Assembly: GCF_946151075.1 (NCBI RefSeq)
Contig: NZ_OX267715.1
Span: 496,001 to 560,000 of the forward strand
From: Neobacillus sp. Marseille-Q6967
GTDB lineage: Bacteria; Bacillota; Bacilli; Bacillales; Cytobacillaceae
Direction of reading: 5' to 3'
DNA: 64,000 bases
The translations under genes and the position numbers were made by a program. The notes beneath the pieces are model-generated. The model saw only the letters and a list, made by a program, of their open reading frames with translations. It had not been told where the DNA came from and did no database searches. Numbering within the stretch: the first letter of the stretch is position 1; the number at the start of each line of letters is the position of its first letter. Below, piece by piece: positions 24,898 to 34,423 of this stretch.

Positions 24898-24926
24898 AAA
24901 GCGCTGGATATACTCCAGCGCTTTTA
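24898..24926 (-). terminator. Terminator hairpin of the MFS gene
   Basis: AAAGCGCTGGA / TCCAGCGCTTT around TATAC; on the minus strand it is followed by CTTTG, a weak U-tract. Confidence 0.6.
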
Positions 24927-26207
24927 ATGTTCTCCTTGTCCACCCGGCTTAATAGCCCATAAGGCGATAAAAGCAGAAATGATACTAAGTCCGCTTAAAA
25001 TAATAAATATCCAGCTGCTGGAGTATTTCATTAATAGAGCAATAATTGGCGGCCCCGCGGCTACTCCAATAAACCTCATTGAGCTATAGATCGACGAAAT
25101 AGTACCACGTTCTTCTTTCTCAATACCTGAGGTGATAAAGGCATCGAGGCAAGGGAGGCCAGCACCAATGCCAATACCAGTTATTAAAAACATTATGATC
25201 AAAAACCATAACTTAATCGAAATCCATAGAGCAGCAATGGATAGTGCAGCTGCAACAATACCGCCAAAGGTTATCCATTTCATCAATACTTTATTTTCTT
25301 TAATAATTTTCCCAGTAATAAAAGAGGTTAAACAAAGGGCCCCAAGAGGGATTGCTAAAAAGATACCTTTCTTTACATCTTTAATTCCGTATTCTGTTTC
25401 AAAAATTTCAGATAGGTAAAATAAAATTCCAAATAATACAAGCATTAAAATACCGCCAATAAAAAAGATGGCATATAACCATTTCCCTTTTTCAGTAAAT
25501 GTTTGCTTAACATTTTTAAAAAATTGATTAAAAGGGATGGGCTTCTCTTTTGTTTTGGGGGATTTAACCAATAATAAAACCATTATTACCGATATCCCGC
25601 AGAAAATCGGAAAAGAGAAGAATGGTATAAACCAAATAAATGCGGCTAAAAAAGAGCCAAGTATTGGACTTAATACCTTACCAAAGGTATTAGACGTCTC
25701 AATTAATCCCAGGCAGCTGCTAACATCGTCCTCCTTTTTGAACATATCACCTACTAGGGGAAGTACAATGGGCATTGCTCCGGCAGCCCCAACTCCTTGC
25801 AGGGCACGGCCAATTAATATGATCCAATATGGATTCTCCATCTTCCATGCAGCCCAGCCGGAAATTAATCCACCTATTCCAGCAATAATAAGACTTGGGA
25901 TAATCACTTTCTTACGTCCTATATGATCTGAAATATAGCCAGCGACTGGTATTAAAAATATTGCAACGATCGAATAAACAGTTATTATCATGCTTGTTTG
26001 AAAAGAAGTAATATTTAATTCTCTTTCCATTGCAGGTAATACCGGAATTAACATCGAATTACCTAAAGTCATAACTAGTGGAATGGAAGAAAGTGAGAGA
26101 ATTGCCCACTTTTGTTTTGAAATCTCGCTGGATTTCTTTTTCTCTTTTGAGGATGACTTGTTTTTTGCAGTCCCTGAACCCGGGCTTAATCGTTCGATAT
26201 GATCCAT
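24924..26207 (-). CDS. MFS transporter, DHA1-type drug exporter
   Basis: The 427-residue product has a 35-residue Lys/Ser-rich cytoplasmic N-tail and 12 predicted membrane segments. The MFS motif A is seen as GYISDHIGRKKV (loop 2-3). DHA1-type features include TLGNSMLIPVLPAME in segment 1 and the RALQGVGAAGAMPIVLPL antiporter-like stretch. It is probably a proton-coupled multidrug exporter, but the substrate cannot be deduced. It is monocistronic. Confidence 0.82.
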   Translation of the reverse strand: MDHIERLSPGSGTAKNKSSSKEKKKSSEISKQKWAILSLSSIPLVMTLGNSMLIPVLPAMERELNITSFQTSMIITVYSIVAIFLIPVAGYISDHIGRKKVIIPSLIIAGIGGLISGWAAWKMENPYWIILIGRALQGVGAAGAMPIVLPLVGDMFKKEDDVSSCLGLIETSNTFGKVLSPILGSFLAAFIWFIPFFSFPIFCGISVIMVLLLVKSPKTKEKPIPFNQFFKNVKQTFTEKGKWLYAIFFIGGILMLVLFGILFYLSEIFETEYGIKDVKKGIFLAIPLGALCLTSFITGKIIKENKVLMKWITFGGIVAAALSIAALWISIKLWFLIIMFLITGIGIGAGLPCLDAFITSGIEKEERGTISSIYSSMRFIGVAAGPPIIALLMKYSSSWIFIILSGLSIISAFIALWAIKPGGQGEH

Positions 26208-26316
26208 TAAACTTCTAACCCGCTTTCATTGTGTGCTAATCTTAATATTGACTTGTACGCCTTAAAAAAACTATAGATTGTTAATCCTTTTAATGGAATT
26301 ACAAAGGAGAGATAGT

Positions 26317-26961
26317 GTGAATATTCAAATTAAAAACCTTGCTTTAGGGAAGCCTAAAGAATATGACTGGGATATGAAAAAAGAGGTATCAGCCATTGGT
26401 AAAAGTTCAACTAAAAAACTAGTGTTAAGAAAGTCAGGTATAGTTGGAGATGATGTAGCTAATCATGAATTTCATGGAGGAGAGGATAGGACAGTATGTC
26501 TTTATTCTTATGAGCATTATGCTGATTGGGAAAAAGAATTCAATATTAAGTTAAAATTACCGGCCTTTGGGGAAAATATAACTGCTGCTGGGATGCTTGA
26601 AAAAGAAGTTTGTATTGGTGACATATATCAGGCAGGCGATGCAATTATTCAGGTTACACAAGGCAGGGTACCTTGTTCAACCATTTCAAAATATAATGGT
26701 GTGGAGCAATTTCTAAGCAGAGTTGTTGCAACTGGATATACTGGATATTTTTTTAGAGTTTTGGAAGAAGGTAACATAACATTAGACTCTGAAATGAAAC
26801 TGATATCCAGGCATCCTAAGGAAGTTACAGTGCTTTTTGCAAATCAAATTTTATTCCATGACCAAAAAAATTTCCTTGCAATTGAAAAGATTCTGGATGT
26901 ACAGGAACTCGCTGAAGTGTGGAAGCAGAAGTTTATTAAGTTGTTGAAAAATAAAGCTTAA
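26317..26961 (+). CDS. MOSC-domain protein (YiiM/YflK-like)
   Basis: GTG 26317 follows AAAGGAGAGATAGT. The 214-residue product has the MOSC hallmarks HEFHGGEDRTVCLY, FGENITAAG and the conserved Cys in QGRVPCSTI, and ends with a three-helix '3-alpha' domain. MOSC proteins transfer sulfur or use molybdenum cofactor (YiiM reduces N-hydroxylated substrates). A molybdenum link would fit the modAB and formate dehydrogenase genes in this window, but is inferred. The trp leader promoter starts 24 bases downstream. Confidence 0.85.
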   Translation: MNIQIKNLALGKPKEYDWDMKKEVSAIGKSSTKKLVLRKSGIVGDDVANHEFHGGEDRTVCLYSYEHYADWEKEFNIKLKLPAFGENITAAGMLEKEVCIGDIYQAGDAIIQVTQGRVPCSTISKYNGVEQFLSRVVATGYTGYFFRVLEEGNITLDSEMKLISRHPKEVTVLFANQILFHDQKNFLAIEKILDVQELAEVWKQKFIKLLKNKA

Positions 26962-26985
26962 AATGAATATTCGAAAATTTTATCG

Positions 26986-27014
26986 TTGACATCCTGTAAT
27001 AAACTCTGTATTAT
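26986..27014 (+). promoter_or_regulatory. Sigma-A promoter of the trp operon
   Basis: TTGACA (26986-26991), a 17-base spacer and TATTAT (27009-27014), directly upstream of T-box 1. Confidence 0.88.
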
Positions 27015-27021
27015 AAAAATC

Positions 27022-27310
27022 AATAAATGACACGGCAGTGATGAAGAGTAGTAACTTCTACGGATACTTTAGAGAGCTGATGGATGGTGCAAATCAGTGT
27101 AGACGTTTTAGTGAATGGACTTCTGAGCCTCCAAACCGAACCACCTATAGGGTCAGTAGGCTTTGGCGAAGATCTCATCGTTACAAGAGACAGATATTAA
27201 AGCATTAGATTGCTTTGATGTCGGTAAAGTGAGCTAATTTTTAGCTAATGAAGGTGGCACCACGGGTCTTCCGTCCTTTTTAGGATGGAGGACCCTTTTG
27301 TATTTTTATA
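27022..27310 (+). promoter_or_regulatory. Tryptophan T-box leader 1
   Basis: The T-box core AGGTGGCACCACGG is at 27252-27265 and is followed by a terminator (GGGTC-TCC arms around CTTTTTAGG, to 27305). Stem I carries the GATGAAGAGTAGTAAC start, the GATGGATGGTGC distal loop, and specifier TGG (Trp) within GAATGGACTTCTGAGCC. Uncharged tRNA-Trp would stabilise the antiterminator and turn on trp transcription. Confidence 0.9.
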
Positions 27311-27412
27311 AAGCCTGTTTTAAAAGTTATTATTAATTTTCTAGCGATGTTGATTAGAGTGTAAAGCAAAGCGCCTGGAGCGCCAATCAACAGCCCAGTT
27401 TAACACAGCCTT
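27311..27412. repeat. Decayed copy of the interspersed repeat between the two T-boxes
   Basis: AAGCCTGTTTTAAA at 27311 and GTTTAACACAGCC near 27400 are the outer ends of the repeat seen at 13151-13331. GATGTTGATTAGAG and GGAGCGCCAATCAACA are the inner ends. The GC-rich centre is lost. Confidence 0.65.
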
Positions 27413-27431
27413 ATCAAAAATAAATATAAAA

Positions 27432-27720
27432 CGTTGAACAAGAGGAGTACACTTATTATATTCTTCAAAGAGAGCCGGGGATGGTGAGAACCTGGTAAGA
27501 ATGAATTTGTGGAATGGACTTGTGAGTGACAGCCTGAACTTTCAGTAGGGCTGTACGGAGTTCCACCGTTAAAAGGATAGGATATCGGACCTTAATGGTC
27601 TTGTATCTGAAAGAGGAAGCAGAAATTTACTGCTTCGAAAAGAGGTGGCACCACGATTACAGAATCGTCCTCTATATGCATAAAGAATTTATTATGCATA
27701 TAGAGGACGATTTTTTTTAT
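27432..27720 (+). promoter_or_regulatory. Tryptophan T-box leader 2
   Basis: A second complete T-box: specifier TGG in GAATGGACTTGTGAGTGAC, core AGGTGGCACCACG at 27643-27655, and a very long terminator (AATCGTCCTCTATATGCAT arms, 27663-27713) ending in TTTTTTTT. No separate promoter is seen, so both T-boxes are probably read in series from the promoter at 26986. Confidence 0.9.
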
Positions 27721-27743
27721 TTTTTAAAGAAAGGAGCCATTTT

Positions 27744-29132
27744 ATGAAGACATTAAATGGTTTTTATTCAAAGGAGCTAAAAGGGGATACCTTTACTCCC
27801 ATTTCAATTTTACAAAAGATAACAGGAAACAAGAAATTTTTATTAGAGAGTTCACATAAGTACAATGATTCAGGCCGCTACTCATTTATTGGTGCAGACC
27901 CAGCTTTTGAACTTATTGCAACTGGTGATCAAAATGAAATTATTTATCGAGACGGTGAAAAGAAAGTAATACAGGGTAATCCGTTAGAAATCATTAAGAA
28001 GCAGTTCCCAATCCTTCCTTTGGGTGAAGTAACTTTTCCTTTTGCTGGGGGAGCAATTGGTTATGTCGGGTATGATATCATCCGCCAATATGAAGTCATT
28101 GGAGATGAGTATGAGAATGGCATGAAGATGCCGGATGTCCATTTAATGTTCTATGAGGAAATGATTGTATTTGACCATCTTCAGGAGAAAATAACCATTT
28201 GCGGAATACCACTCAGAGAAGAAAGTAACGAGGAATACCTAGAACAAAGAATTCAACAAAGAATTGAGGAGTTAAAGCAACCGGAAATTTATCAAGAAGA
28301 GGAACCTTTTCATTTCTCAGGTTTTGAATCAGAAACCACTAAAGAAGCATTTATAAAAAATGTTGAAATCGCAAAGGAACATATTTTGGCAGGGGATATC
28401 TTTCAAGTGGTTTTATCAAGAAGGATGAAGTCATCATTTGAGGGAACGCCATTGTCACTTTACCGCAGGCATCGGGCAAATAATCCAACACCTTATATGT
28501 TTTATATCGATTTTGATCAATACACTGTAATTGGTTCGTCACCAGAAAGCTTAATAAAGACCAGAGGCTCGAAAGTATATTCAAATCCAATTGCCGGAAC
28601 CAAAAAGAGAGGAAAGACAACCGAAGAAGACCAAGTGATTGCAAATGAATTAAAGTCGGATGAGAAGGAATTAGCTGAACATAAAATGCTGGTGGACTTA
28701 GGCCGAAATGACTTAGGAAGGGTTTGTGAATTTGGTTCGATTACTGTTGATAAATATATGGAGGTTGAAAAATTCCGCCATGTCATCCATCTTGTATCTG
28801 AAATAAGCGGACAGCTCACAAAAGAGTATACCAGCCTTGATGCACTGGCAGCATGCCTGCCGGCAGGTACAGTATCGGGTGCTCCGAAAATACGGGCAAT
28901 GGAGATTATTAATGAATTGGAAAAATCAAAACGGGGAGTATACTCCGGCGCCATTGGTTATTTGTCTGTAAATGGAAATATGGATTTTGCTTTAGCGATT
29001 CGCACAATGGTCTTAAAAGAGGGAATGGCGTACATTCAAGCGGGTGCAGGAATTGTTCATGATTCTAATCCTGAATCTGAATATCAGGAAACCATCAATA
29101 AATTAAAATCATTTTTGGAGGGTGAGAAATGA
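27744..29132 (+). CDS. trpE: Anthranilate synthase component I TrpE
   Basis: The 462-residue product converts chorismate and NH3 (from TrpG) to anthranilate. Visible features: LLESSHKYNDSGRYSFIG (tryptophan-binding feedback region; LLES around 35), the chorismate-binding core GDIFQVVLSRR, and GSSPESLIK, IAGTKKRGKT, LVDLGRNDLGRV and PAGTVSGAPK. ATG 27744 follows AAAGGAGCC. It overlaps trpG by 4 bases. The regulator is the tandem T-box leader rather than TRAP as in B. subtilis. Confidence 0.97.
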   Translation: MKTLNGFYSKELKGDTFTPISILQKITGNKKFLLESSHKYNDSGRYSFIGADPAFELIATGDQNEIIYRDGEKKVIQGNPLEIIKKQFPILPLGEVTFPFAGGAIGYVGYDIIRQYEVIGDEYENGMKMPDVHLMFYEEMIVFDHLQEKITICGIPLREESNEEYLEQRIQQRIEELKQPEIYQEEEPFHFSGFESETTKEAFIKNVEIAKEHILAGDIFQVVLSRRMKSSFEGTPLSLYRRHRANNPTPYMFYIDFDQYTVIGSSPESLIKTRGSKVYSNPIAGTKKRGKTTEEDQVIANELKSDEKELAEHKMLVDLGRNDLGRVCEFGSITVDKYMEVEKFRHVIHLVSEISGQLTKEYTSLDALAACLPAGTVSGAPKIRAMEIINELEKSKRGVYSGAIGYLSVNGNMDFALAIRTMVLKEGMAYIQAGAGIVHDSNPESEYQETINKLKSFLEGEK

Positions 29133-29740
29133 TCTTACTAATCGATAACTTTGATTCTTTTACCTTCAATTTATACCAATACTTAGGTGAATTAGGCGAG
29201 AAGGCAGCTGTATATCGGAATAATCAGTTGACTATTGATGAAATAAAAAAGCTCAATCCGAGTGCGATTATCCTTTCTCCAGGACCGGGGAAGCCGGAGG
29301 ATGCTGGTATTTGTATAGAAGTCATTCAAAGGTTTTATAAAGAAATTCCGATATTAGGAATCTGCTTAGGTCATCAAGCGATAGGAGCAGCATTTGGGAG
29401 TGAAGTAAAAAGAGCAAATGTAGTAAAACATGGGAAAACATCTTTTATCCAGCACAATCAAGAGGGACTTTTTAATCAATTGCCTTGCCCATTAGAAGTT
29501 ATGCGATATCATTCATTGATTGTTAGTAAAGATAGTCTTTCAGGAGAACTTGAATGTACTGCACTATCCGAGGATGACCAAGAAGTGATGGCAATCAAGC
29601 ATCGTAACTATCCATTATTTGGTTTACAATTCCACCCGGAATCCATTGGTACACCAACCGGAAAACAAATGCTGGCGAACTTTTTAACTTTAATTGAAGG
29701 GAAGATGCATAATGAGAGAATATTTACTCCAATTAGCTGA
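29129..29740 (+). CDS. trpG: Anthranilate synthase component II TrpG (glutamine amidotransferase)
   Basis: The 203-residue class I amidotransferase has the triad Cys79 (GICLGHQ), His169 and Glu171 (FHPES). It supplies ammonia to TrpE. Unlike B. subtilis, where this subunit is shared with the folate operon as pabA, trpG here sits inside the trp operon, overlapping trpE by 4 bases and trpD by 29. Confidence 0.93.
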   Translation: MILLIDNFDSFTFNLYQYLGELGEKAAVYRNNQLTIDEIKKLNPSAIILSPGPGKPEDAGICIEVIQRFYKEIPILGICLGHQAIGAAFGSEVKRANVVKHGKTSFIQHNQEGLFNQLPCPLEVMRYHSLIVSKDSLSGELECTALSEDDQEVMAIKHRNYPLFGLQFHPESIGTPTGKQMLANFLTLIEGKMHNERIFTPIS

Positions 29741-30737
29741 AGGTGAATCTTTTTCCGAAGGTCAAATGCGAGAGGTTGTCGATATTATTTTAGGTGAAGA
29801 AGTTTCAGAAAGTGAAATTGCCGCCTTTATAATGGGGTTAAAATCAAAGGGAGAAACGGTATCGGAGATTGCCGGCATTGTAAAAGGGATGAAGGAAAAG
29901 ACGCTGAACTTCACCAAGAAGTTTCCGAATGTTCTGGATAATTGCGGCACTGGCGGCGACGGTTCCTCAAGCTTTAATGTCAGTACCACCTCTGCCTTTG
30001 TAATTGCTGGTGCAGGAATTCCTGTAGCAAAGCATGGCAGCAGAAGTATTTCGAGTAAAACAGGGAGTGCAGATGTTCTAGAGTATTTAGGTGTTAACTT
30101 GAATCTCCCAGTGGAAAGAACAGAAGAAATTCTTGAAAATATCGGAATCGCCTTTTTGTTTGCCCCGCATGTGCATCCAAAATTAAAAAAGGTAACAAGT
30201 GTTCGGAGGCAATTAAAAATACCTACTATATTTAATTATATCGGACCACTTACCAATCCTATTGAACTAGACTATCAGTTGCTTGGGGTCAATCGAAGAG
30301 ATTTGCTGCCTGTTTTTGCAGAAGTATTAAATATGCTTGGACGTAAACGGGCTGTTGTAATAAACGGCGCAGGTTTTATGGATGAGGCCTCCCTGCAAGG
30401 AGAAAATCATTATTGTTTATTAGAAAATGGGGTTATTTCAAGCCATCGTTTTTATCCAGAGGATTTTGGTCTTCCACAATATGATAATAGTCACATTAGA
30501 GGTGGAGAATCCAAGGAAAATGCGGATATTTTGAAAAAGGTTTTAAAAGGGGAAAAAGGTGCCTATCGCGATACGGTTTTATTAAATGCCGGAATTGGTA
30601 TTTATACAAGTGGAAAAGCAAGCACCATTCAAGAAGGAATATCAACAGCAGCAGAAGTAATTGATTCTGGAGCAGCATATGAAAAGCTAACCCGATTAAT
30701 TGAATTGACACGAATTGGACAGCAGGAGGCTATGTAA
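29712..30737 (+). CDS. trpD: Anthranilate phosphoribosyltransferase TrpD
   Basis: ATG 29712 has GGGAAG 7 bases upstream inside the end of trpG. The 341-residue product transfers the phosphoribosyl group of PRPP to anthranilate. Motifs: DNCGTGGDGSSSFNVSTTSA (PRPP/Mg binding), KHGSRSISSKTGSADVLE and VHPKLKKVTSVRRQL. Its stop is immediately followed by the trpC ATG. Confidence 0.97.
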   Translation: MREYLLQLAEGESFSEGQMREVVDIILGEEVSESEIAAFIMGLKSKGETVSEIAGIVKGMKEKTLNFTKKFPNVLDNCGTGGDGSSSFNVSTTSAFVIAGAGIPVAKHGSRSISSKTGSADVLEYLGVNLNLPVERTEEILENIGIAFLFAPHVHPKLKKVTSVRRQLKIPTIFNYIGPLTNPIELDYQLLGVNRRDLLPVFAEVLNMLGRKRAVVINGAGFMDEASLQGENHYCLLENGVISSHRFYPEDFGLPQYDNSHIRGGESKENADILKKVLKGEKGAYRDTVLLNAGIGIYTSGKASTIQEGISTAAEVIDSGAAYEKLTRLIELTRIGQQEAM

Positions 30738-31523
30738 ATGGAAACGATTTTAGATCGCATCATTCAACAAAAACAAAAAGAGGTAGAAGCTTTAAAAAAT
30801 GCTAAAGCTCCCTTACAGGCAAGAACGAAAAGATCATTCATAGAGAGATTGCAAAGGGCAGAAGAAGTAGCGGTTATTGCTGAATTCAAACGGGCATCAC
30901 CTTCTAAAGGGATCATAAACAATGGGATAGAACCCGCTGAACAGGCAGCTGTTTATGAAAAGTCTGGAGCATCCGCGATATCTGTGCTAACGGATGAAAC
31001 CTTTTTTAAAGGTTCATTCGCCGATTTAAGATCAGTAAGGGAAGCGGTTAATATTCCAATCCTTTGTAAAGATTTTATTATTGACTCCTGCCAAATCGAT
31101 CACGCATTCACAAATGGTGCAGACATCATTTTATTAATTGTGGCTGCACTTGATGAGAACAAATTAAATGAGCTTTATCAATATGCAAAAAACTTAGGAT
31201 TAGAAGTATTAATTGAAGTTCACAACAAGGAAGAATTAAAACTAGCGCTTAAAACAGGAGCAAAACTAATTGGGGTCAATAACCGTGATTTAAAAACGTT
31301 TAACGTGAATCTGGAGATAACAGAATCACTGGCAGCCATGGTTAAAGAAAGTGGCGCCTATCTTATAAGCGAAAGTGGAATTCATCAGCAGCAGGATGTC
31401 GAACGTGTTCGTAACGCTGGGGCAAACGGAATTTTAGTAGGAGAGTCTTTAATGAAGAGTCATAATGTTCAACAATCCCTGAGAGAATTCCGTCTGCCGC
31501 TTGAAGGAGGGGTCCATAAATGA
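30738..31523 (+). CDS. trpC: Indole-3-glycerol phosphate synthase TrpC
   Basis: The 261-residue TIM barrel closes the indole ring. The catalytic stretches are AEFKRASPSKG (Lys), LCKDFIIDS (Lys), VGVNNRDLKTF (Asn/Asp) and ISESGI (Glu/Ser). It begins at the base after the trpD stop and overlaps trpF by 4 bases. Confidence 0.97.
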   Translation: METILDRIIQQKQKEVEALKNAKAPLQARTKRSFIERLQRAEEVAVIAEFKRASPSKGIINNGIEPAEQAAVYEKSGASAISVLTDETFFKGSFADLRSVREAVNIPILCKDFIIDSCQIDHAFTNGADIILLIVAALDENKLNELYQYAKNLGLEVLIEVHNKEELKLALKTGAKLIGVNNRDLKTFNVNLEITESLAAMVKESGAYLISESGIHQQQDVERVRNAGANGILVGESLMKSHNVQQSLREFRLPLEGGVHK

Positions 31524-32146
31524 AAGTGAAAATTTGCGGAATTACAGACATAACGACAGCGATGAAAGCTGTTAATAATGGTGCTGATGCAATAGGGTTT
31601 GTGTTTGCTGAAAGTAAGCGGAAGATAACCGAAGAACAAGCCAAATCAATAATTTCACAATTGCCAAAAGAGATATTCAAAGTAGGTGTGTTTGTAAACG
31701 AAACAAAAGAAAATATTGATAGAATTGCTGCTTCTGTTGGCCTAACTCATATTCAACTACATGGCGATGAGACGAAGGAATTTATTGAATCTTTTTCGTT
31801 ACCTGTAATCAAAGCTGTAAGTGTACATGACCAGGAGAGTTTGAACCATGTAGAGGAATTTTCTTGTGAATATATTTTAGTAGATGGACCAAAAGGTAAG
31901 TACAGAGGCGGAAACGGATTGTCATTTGATTGGAGTCTTCTAAAAGAAGCAGAATTGAAGAATAAAAAAATCATCCTCGCAGGCGGCTTACAGGAAGAGA
32001 ATGTAGAAGAAGCGATCAGGCTCATTAAACCATATATGGTGGATGTCAGCAGCGGGGTCGAAACAGAAGGAAAAAAGGATTTAAAAAAAATAGAATCGTT
32101 TATTGAAAAGGCAAAAGGGAGCCTTACAGGAGGAATTTCAAAATGA
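31520..32146 (+). CDS. trpF: Phosphoribosylanthranilate isomerase TrpF
   Basis: The 208-residue TIM barrel performs the Amadori rearrangement before TrpC. KICGIT gives the catalytic Cys (Cys6), [11 protein letters not shown] and [13 protein letters not shown] supply phosphate-binding and the acid Asp, and ILAGGL follows. It overlaps trpC and trpB by 4 bases each (ATGA). Confidence 0.96.
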   Translation: MKVKICGITDITTAMKAVNNGADAIGFVFAESKRKITEEQAKSIISQLPKEIFKVGVFVNETKENIDRIAASVGLTHIQLHGDETKEFIESFSLPVIKAVSVHDQESLNHVEEFSCEYILVDGPKGKYRGGNGLSFDWSLLKEAELKNKKIILAGGLQEENVEEAIRLIKPYMVDVSSGVETEGKKDLKKIESFIEKAKGSLTGGISK

Positions 32147-33345
32147 AATCATACACACTACCAAATGAAAAAGGCCATTTCGGCATTTTTGGAGGAAGAT
32201 TTGTACCGGAAACGCTTATGAAGGCAGTACTTGAATTAGAGCAGGCTTATAATGAAGCGAAAAATGATCCTGCATTTCAAGAAGAGATTCAGCAATTATT
32301 AACAGAGTATGTTGGCAGAGAAACTCCACTTTATCACGCTAAAAATCTAACAAACTATGTGGGTGGCGCTCAGATTTATCTTAAAAGAGAAGATTTAAAT
32401 CATACCGGGGCGCACAAAATTAATAATGCGATTGGTCAGGCACTGCTAGCTGTAAGAATGGGAAAGAGAAAAATTGTTGCTGAAACAGGGGCTGGGCAGC
32501 ATGGAGTTGCAACCGCAACGGTTTGTGCTTTATTAAATCTAGAATGCATTATTTTCATGGGAGAAGAAGATATCAAACGCCAGGAGCTCAATGTGTTCCG
32601 GATGGAATTATTAGGGGCAAAGGTAGTTAGTGTAACTTCAGGCAGTGCCACCTTAAAAGATGCAGTAAATGAGGCATTGCGTTATTGGGTTGAAAATGTG
32701 GATGATACACACTACCTATTAGGTTCTGTAATGGGGCCACATCCCTTTCCAATGATGGTAAGAGATTTCCAAAGTGTTATTGGCAAAGAAACAAAACAAC
32801 AGTTTTTAGCTAAGGAAGGAAAGCTTCCAGAGGCTGTCGTTGCCTGCATTGGCGGCGGAAGCAACGCAATCGGAATGTTTCATCCCTTTATTGAGGACGA
32901 AACGGTAGCGTTATATGGAGTTGAAGCAGCAGGACAAGGGATTGATACTGCATTTCACGCTGCGTCCTTAACTAACGGCAAACCCGGTGTCTTGCATGGA
33001 TCTTTAATGTACTTACTCCAGGATGCTGCAGGCCAAATCCAAGAAGCTCATTCGATTTCAGCCGGGCTGGATTATCCTGGAGTCGGACCCGAGCATAGCT
33101 ATTTAAAAGACACTGGAAGAGCTACTTACCGCTCAATTACAGATAAAGAAGCACTTGATGCCTTTCAGTTATTATCAAAATTAGAAGGCATTATTCCTGC
33201 TCTTGAAAGTGCTCATGCCATTGCGTTTGTACTTAAGCTGGCTGCTGAAATGAAGGAAACAGAGCATGTGGTTGTATGCTTATCCGGCCGAGGAGATAAA
33301 GATGTGGCTTCAGTGAAGTTCAGGTTAGAAGGGGAGAGAGCATAA
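32143..33345 (+). CDS. trpB: Tryptophan synthase beta chain TrpB
   Basis: The 400-residue PLP enzyme joins indole with serine. Lys92 in [10 protein letters not shown] is the PLP Schiff-base residue; [12 protein letters not shown] binds the cofactor phosphate and LSGRGDKD is the C-terminal serine/monovalent-cation region. This is the TrpB1 form that partners with TrpA. The stop codon shares a base with the trpA ATG. Confidence 0.98.
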   Translation: MKSYTLPNEKGHFGIFGGRFVPETLMKAVLELEQAYNEAKNDPAFQEEIQQLLTEYVGRETPLYHAKNLTNYVGGAQIYLKREDLNHTGAHKINNAIGQALLAVRMGKRKIVAETGAGQHGVATATVCALLNLECIIFMGEEDIKRQELNVFRMELLGAKVVSVTSGSATLKDAVNEALRYWVENVDDTHYLLGSVMGPHPFPMMVRDFQSVIGKETKQQFLAKEGKLPEAVVACIGGGSNAIGMFHPFIEDETVALYGVEAAGQGIDTAFHAASLTNGKPGVLHGSLMYLLQDAAGQIQEAHSISAGLDYPGVGPEHSYLKDTGRATYRSITDKEALDAFQLLSKLEGIIPALESAHAIAFVLKLAAEMKETEHVVVCLSGRGDKDVASVKFRLEGERA

Positions 33346-34130
33346 TGAATCGTATCGAAAAGGCCTTTAAAGAACTAAAAGAGAAAAATCAAAAAGCATT
33401 TGTTCCGTACATTATGGCAGGTGATGGAGGATTAGAGGTTTTAACCGACCGACTTGTGACGTTAGAAAAATTTGGAGCCACAGCCATAGAAATTGGCGTT
33501 CCATTTTCCGATCCGGTAGCAGATGGACCAACCATTCAACAGGCGGGGATTAGAGCACTTGCAAATGGAACAACTTTAAAGGGAATTATTAATCAACTTG
33601 AAAAAGCAAGGGAAGTTGTTAAAGCCCCATTCATCCTTATGACTTACTTAAATCCGATCTATGCTTATGGGATTGAGGAATTTGTTCAAGATATAAAAAA
33701 AGCCGGTGTCGACGGCTGTATCATTCCAGACCTGCCAATTGAAGAAGAAGAAATCATTGTTCCTGTACTTGAAAAGGAAGAAATAGAGCTGATACGTCTT
33801 GTTACTCTCACAACCCCGAAAGATCGTATTAAGGCTATATCCAATAAGGGCCGTGGTTTCTTATATACGGTAACGGTTAAAGGGATCACGGGTACGAGAA
33901 ACGAATTTGATCAAGAATTGGATCAATTCTTAAAGAATGTCAAGGAAGTAAGCTCCCTTCCGGTGGTTGCGGGATTCGGAATCTCAAGCGAAGAACAAAT
34001 AAAAGGGTTAACTGCCAAATGCGATGGAGTTATCGTCGGAAGTAAGATAGTAGATTTGTTTAATAAAAATGATTTAACAGGATTAGAAAACCTAATGAGT
34101 GTGTTAAAACCTGAAAAAAATTTAATTTAG
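33345..34130 (+). CDS. trpA: Tryptophan synthase alpha chain TrpA
   Basis: The 261-residue TIM barrel splits indole-3-glycerol phosphate. Catalytic Glu49 (AIEIGVPFSDP) and Asp60 (VAD) are present at the same positions as in E. coli, and GFGIS binds the phosphate. It is the last gene of the trpEGDCFBA operon; no aromatic or histidine genes are attached, unlike the B. subtilis supraoperon. Confidence 0.98.
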   Translation: MNRIEKAFKELKEKNQKAFVPYIMAGDGGLEVLTDRLVTLEKFGATAIEIGVPFSDPVADGPTIQQAGIRALANGTTLKGIINQLEKAREVVKAPFILMTYLNPIYAYGIEEFVQDIKKAGVDGCIIPDLPIEEEEIIVPVLEKEEIELIRLVTLTTPKDRIKAISNKGRGFLYTVTVKGITGTRNEFDQELDQFLKNVKEVSSLPVVAGFGISSEEQIKGLTAKCDGVIVGSKIVDLFNKNDLTGLENLMSVLKPEKNLI

Positions 34131-34140
34131 AGCTGTTGTA

Positions 34141-34168
34141 AAGCCTGCTGGTAAAGCGGGCTTTTTCA
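34141..34168 (+). terminator. Terminator of the trp operon
   Basis: AAGCCTGCT / AGCGGGCTT around GGTAA, followed by TTTC. Confidence 0.75.
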
Positions 34169-34253
34169 TTGTTAACCAATGTCTTTTGATTGAAAAATTA
34201 ATCGGCTTAATATTTTGGTAAAAGTATGGAAATTATTTGGCAGGAATGTTTGC

Positions 34254-34282
34254 TTGATAGCCTTGTTTATCTCTTATATAAT
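34254..34282 (+). promoter_or_regulatory. Sigma-A promoter of the mnmH leader
   Basis: TTGATA (34254-34259), a 17-base spacer and TATAAT (34277-34282), giving a leader of about 135 bases. Confidence 0.85.
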
Positions 34283-34320
34283 AAGTCTATACTTAATTTA
34301 AAGATAGTCATTCGTAATTT

Positions 34321-34377
34321 ACTTTCCACGAAAAATCCTTGCTTAATGAAACTTCCATTTGTGGAAGTTTTGTTTGT
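34321..34377 (+). terminator. Attenuator-like hairpin in the mnmH leader
   Basis: AAACTTCCA (34349-34357) pairs with TGGAAGTTT (34362-34370), followed by TGTTTG. The upstream ACTTTCCAC (34321-34329) can instead pair with GTGGAA, so two exclusive folds exist between promoter and gene. Confidence 0.55.
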
Positions 34378-34423
34378 TTATGCAGAATTTGCTTACGGGA
34401 AGAATTGAGGAGATTTCACACAA

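Noticed and set aside
34226-34408. A 60-codon ORF before mnmH
   Set aside because: It spans the promoter and the attenuator hairpin of the mnmH leader and has no SD.
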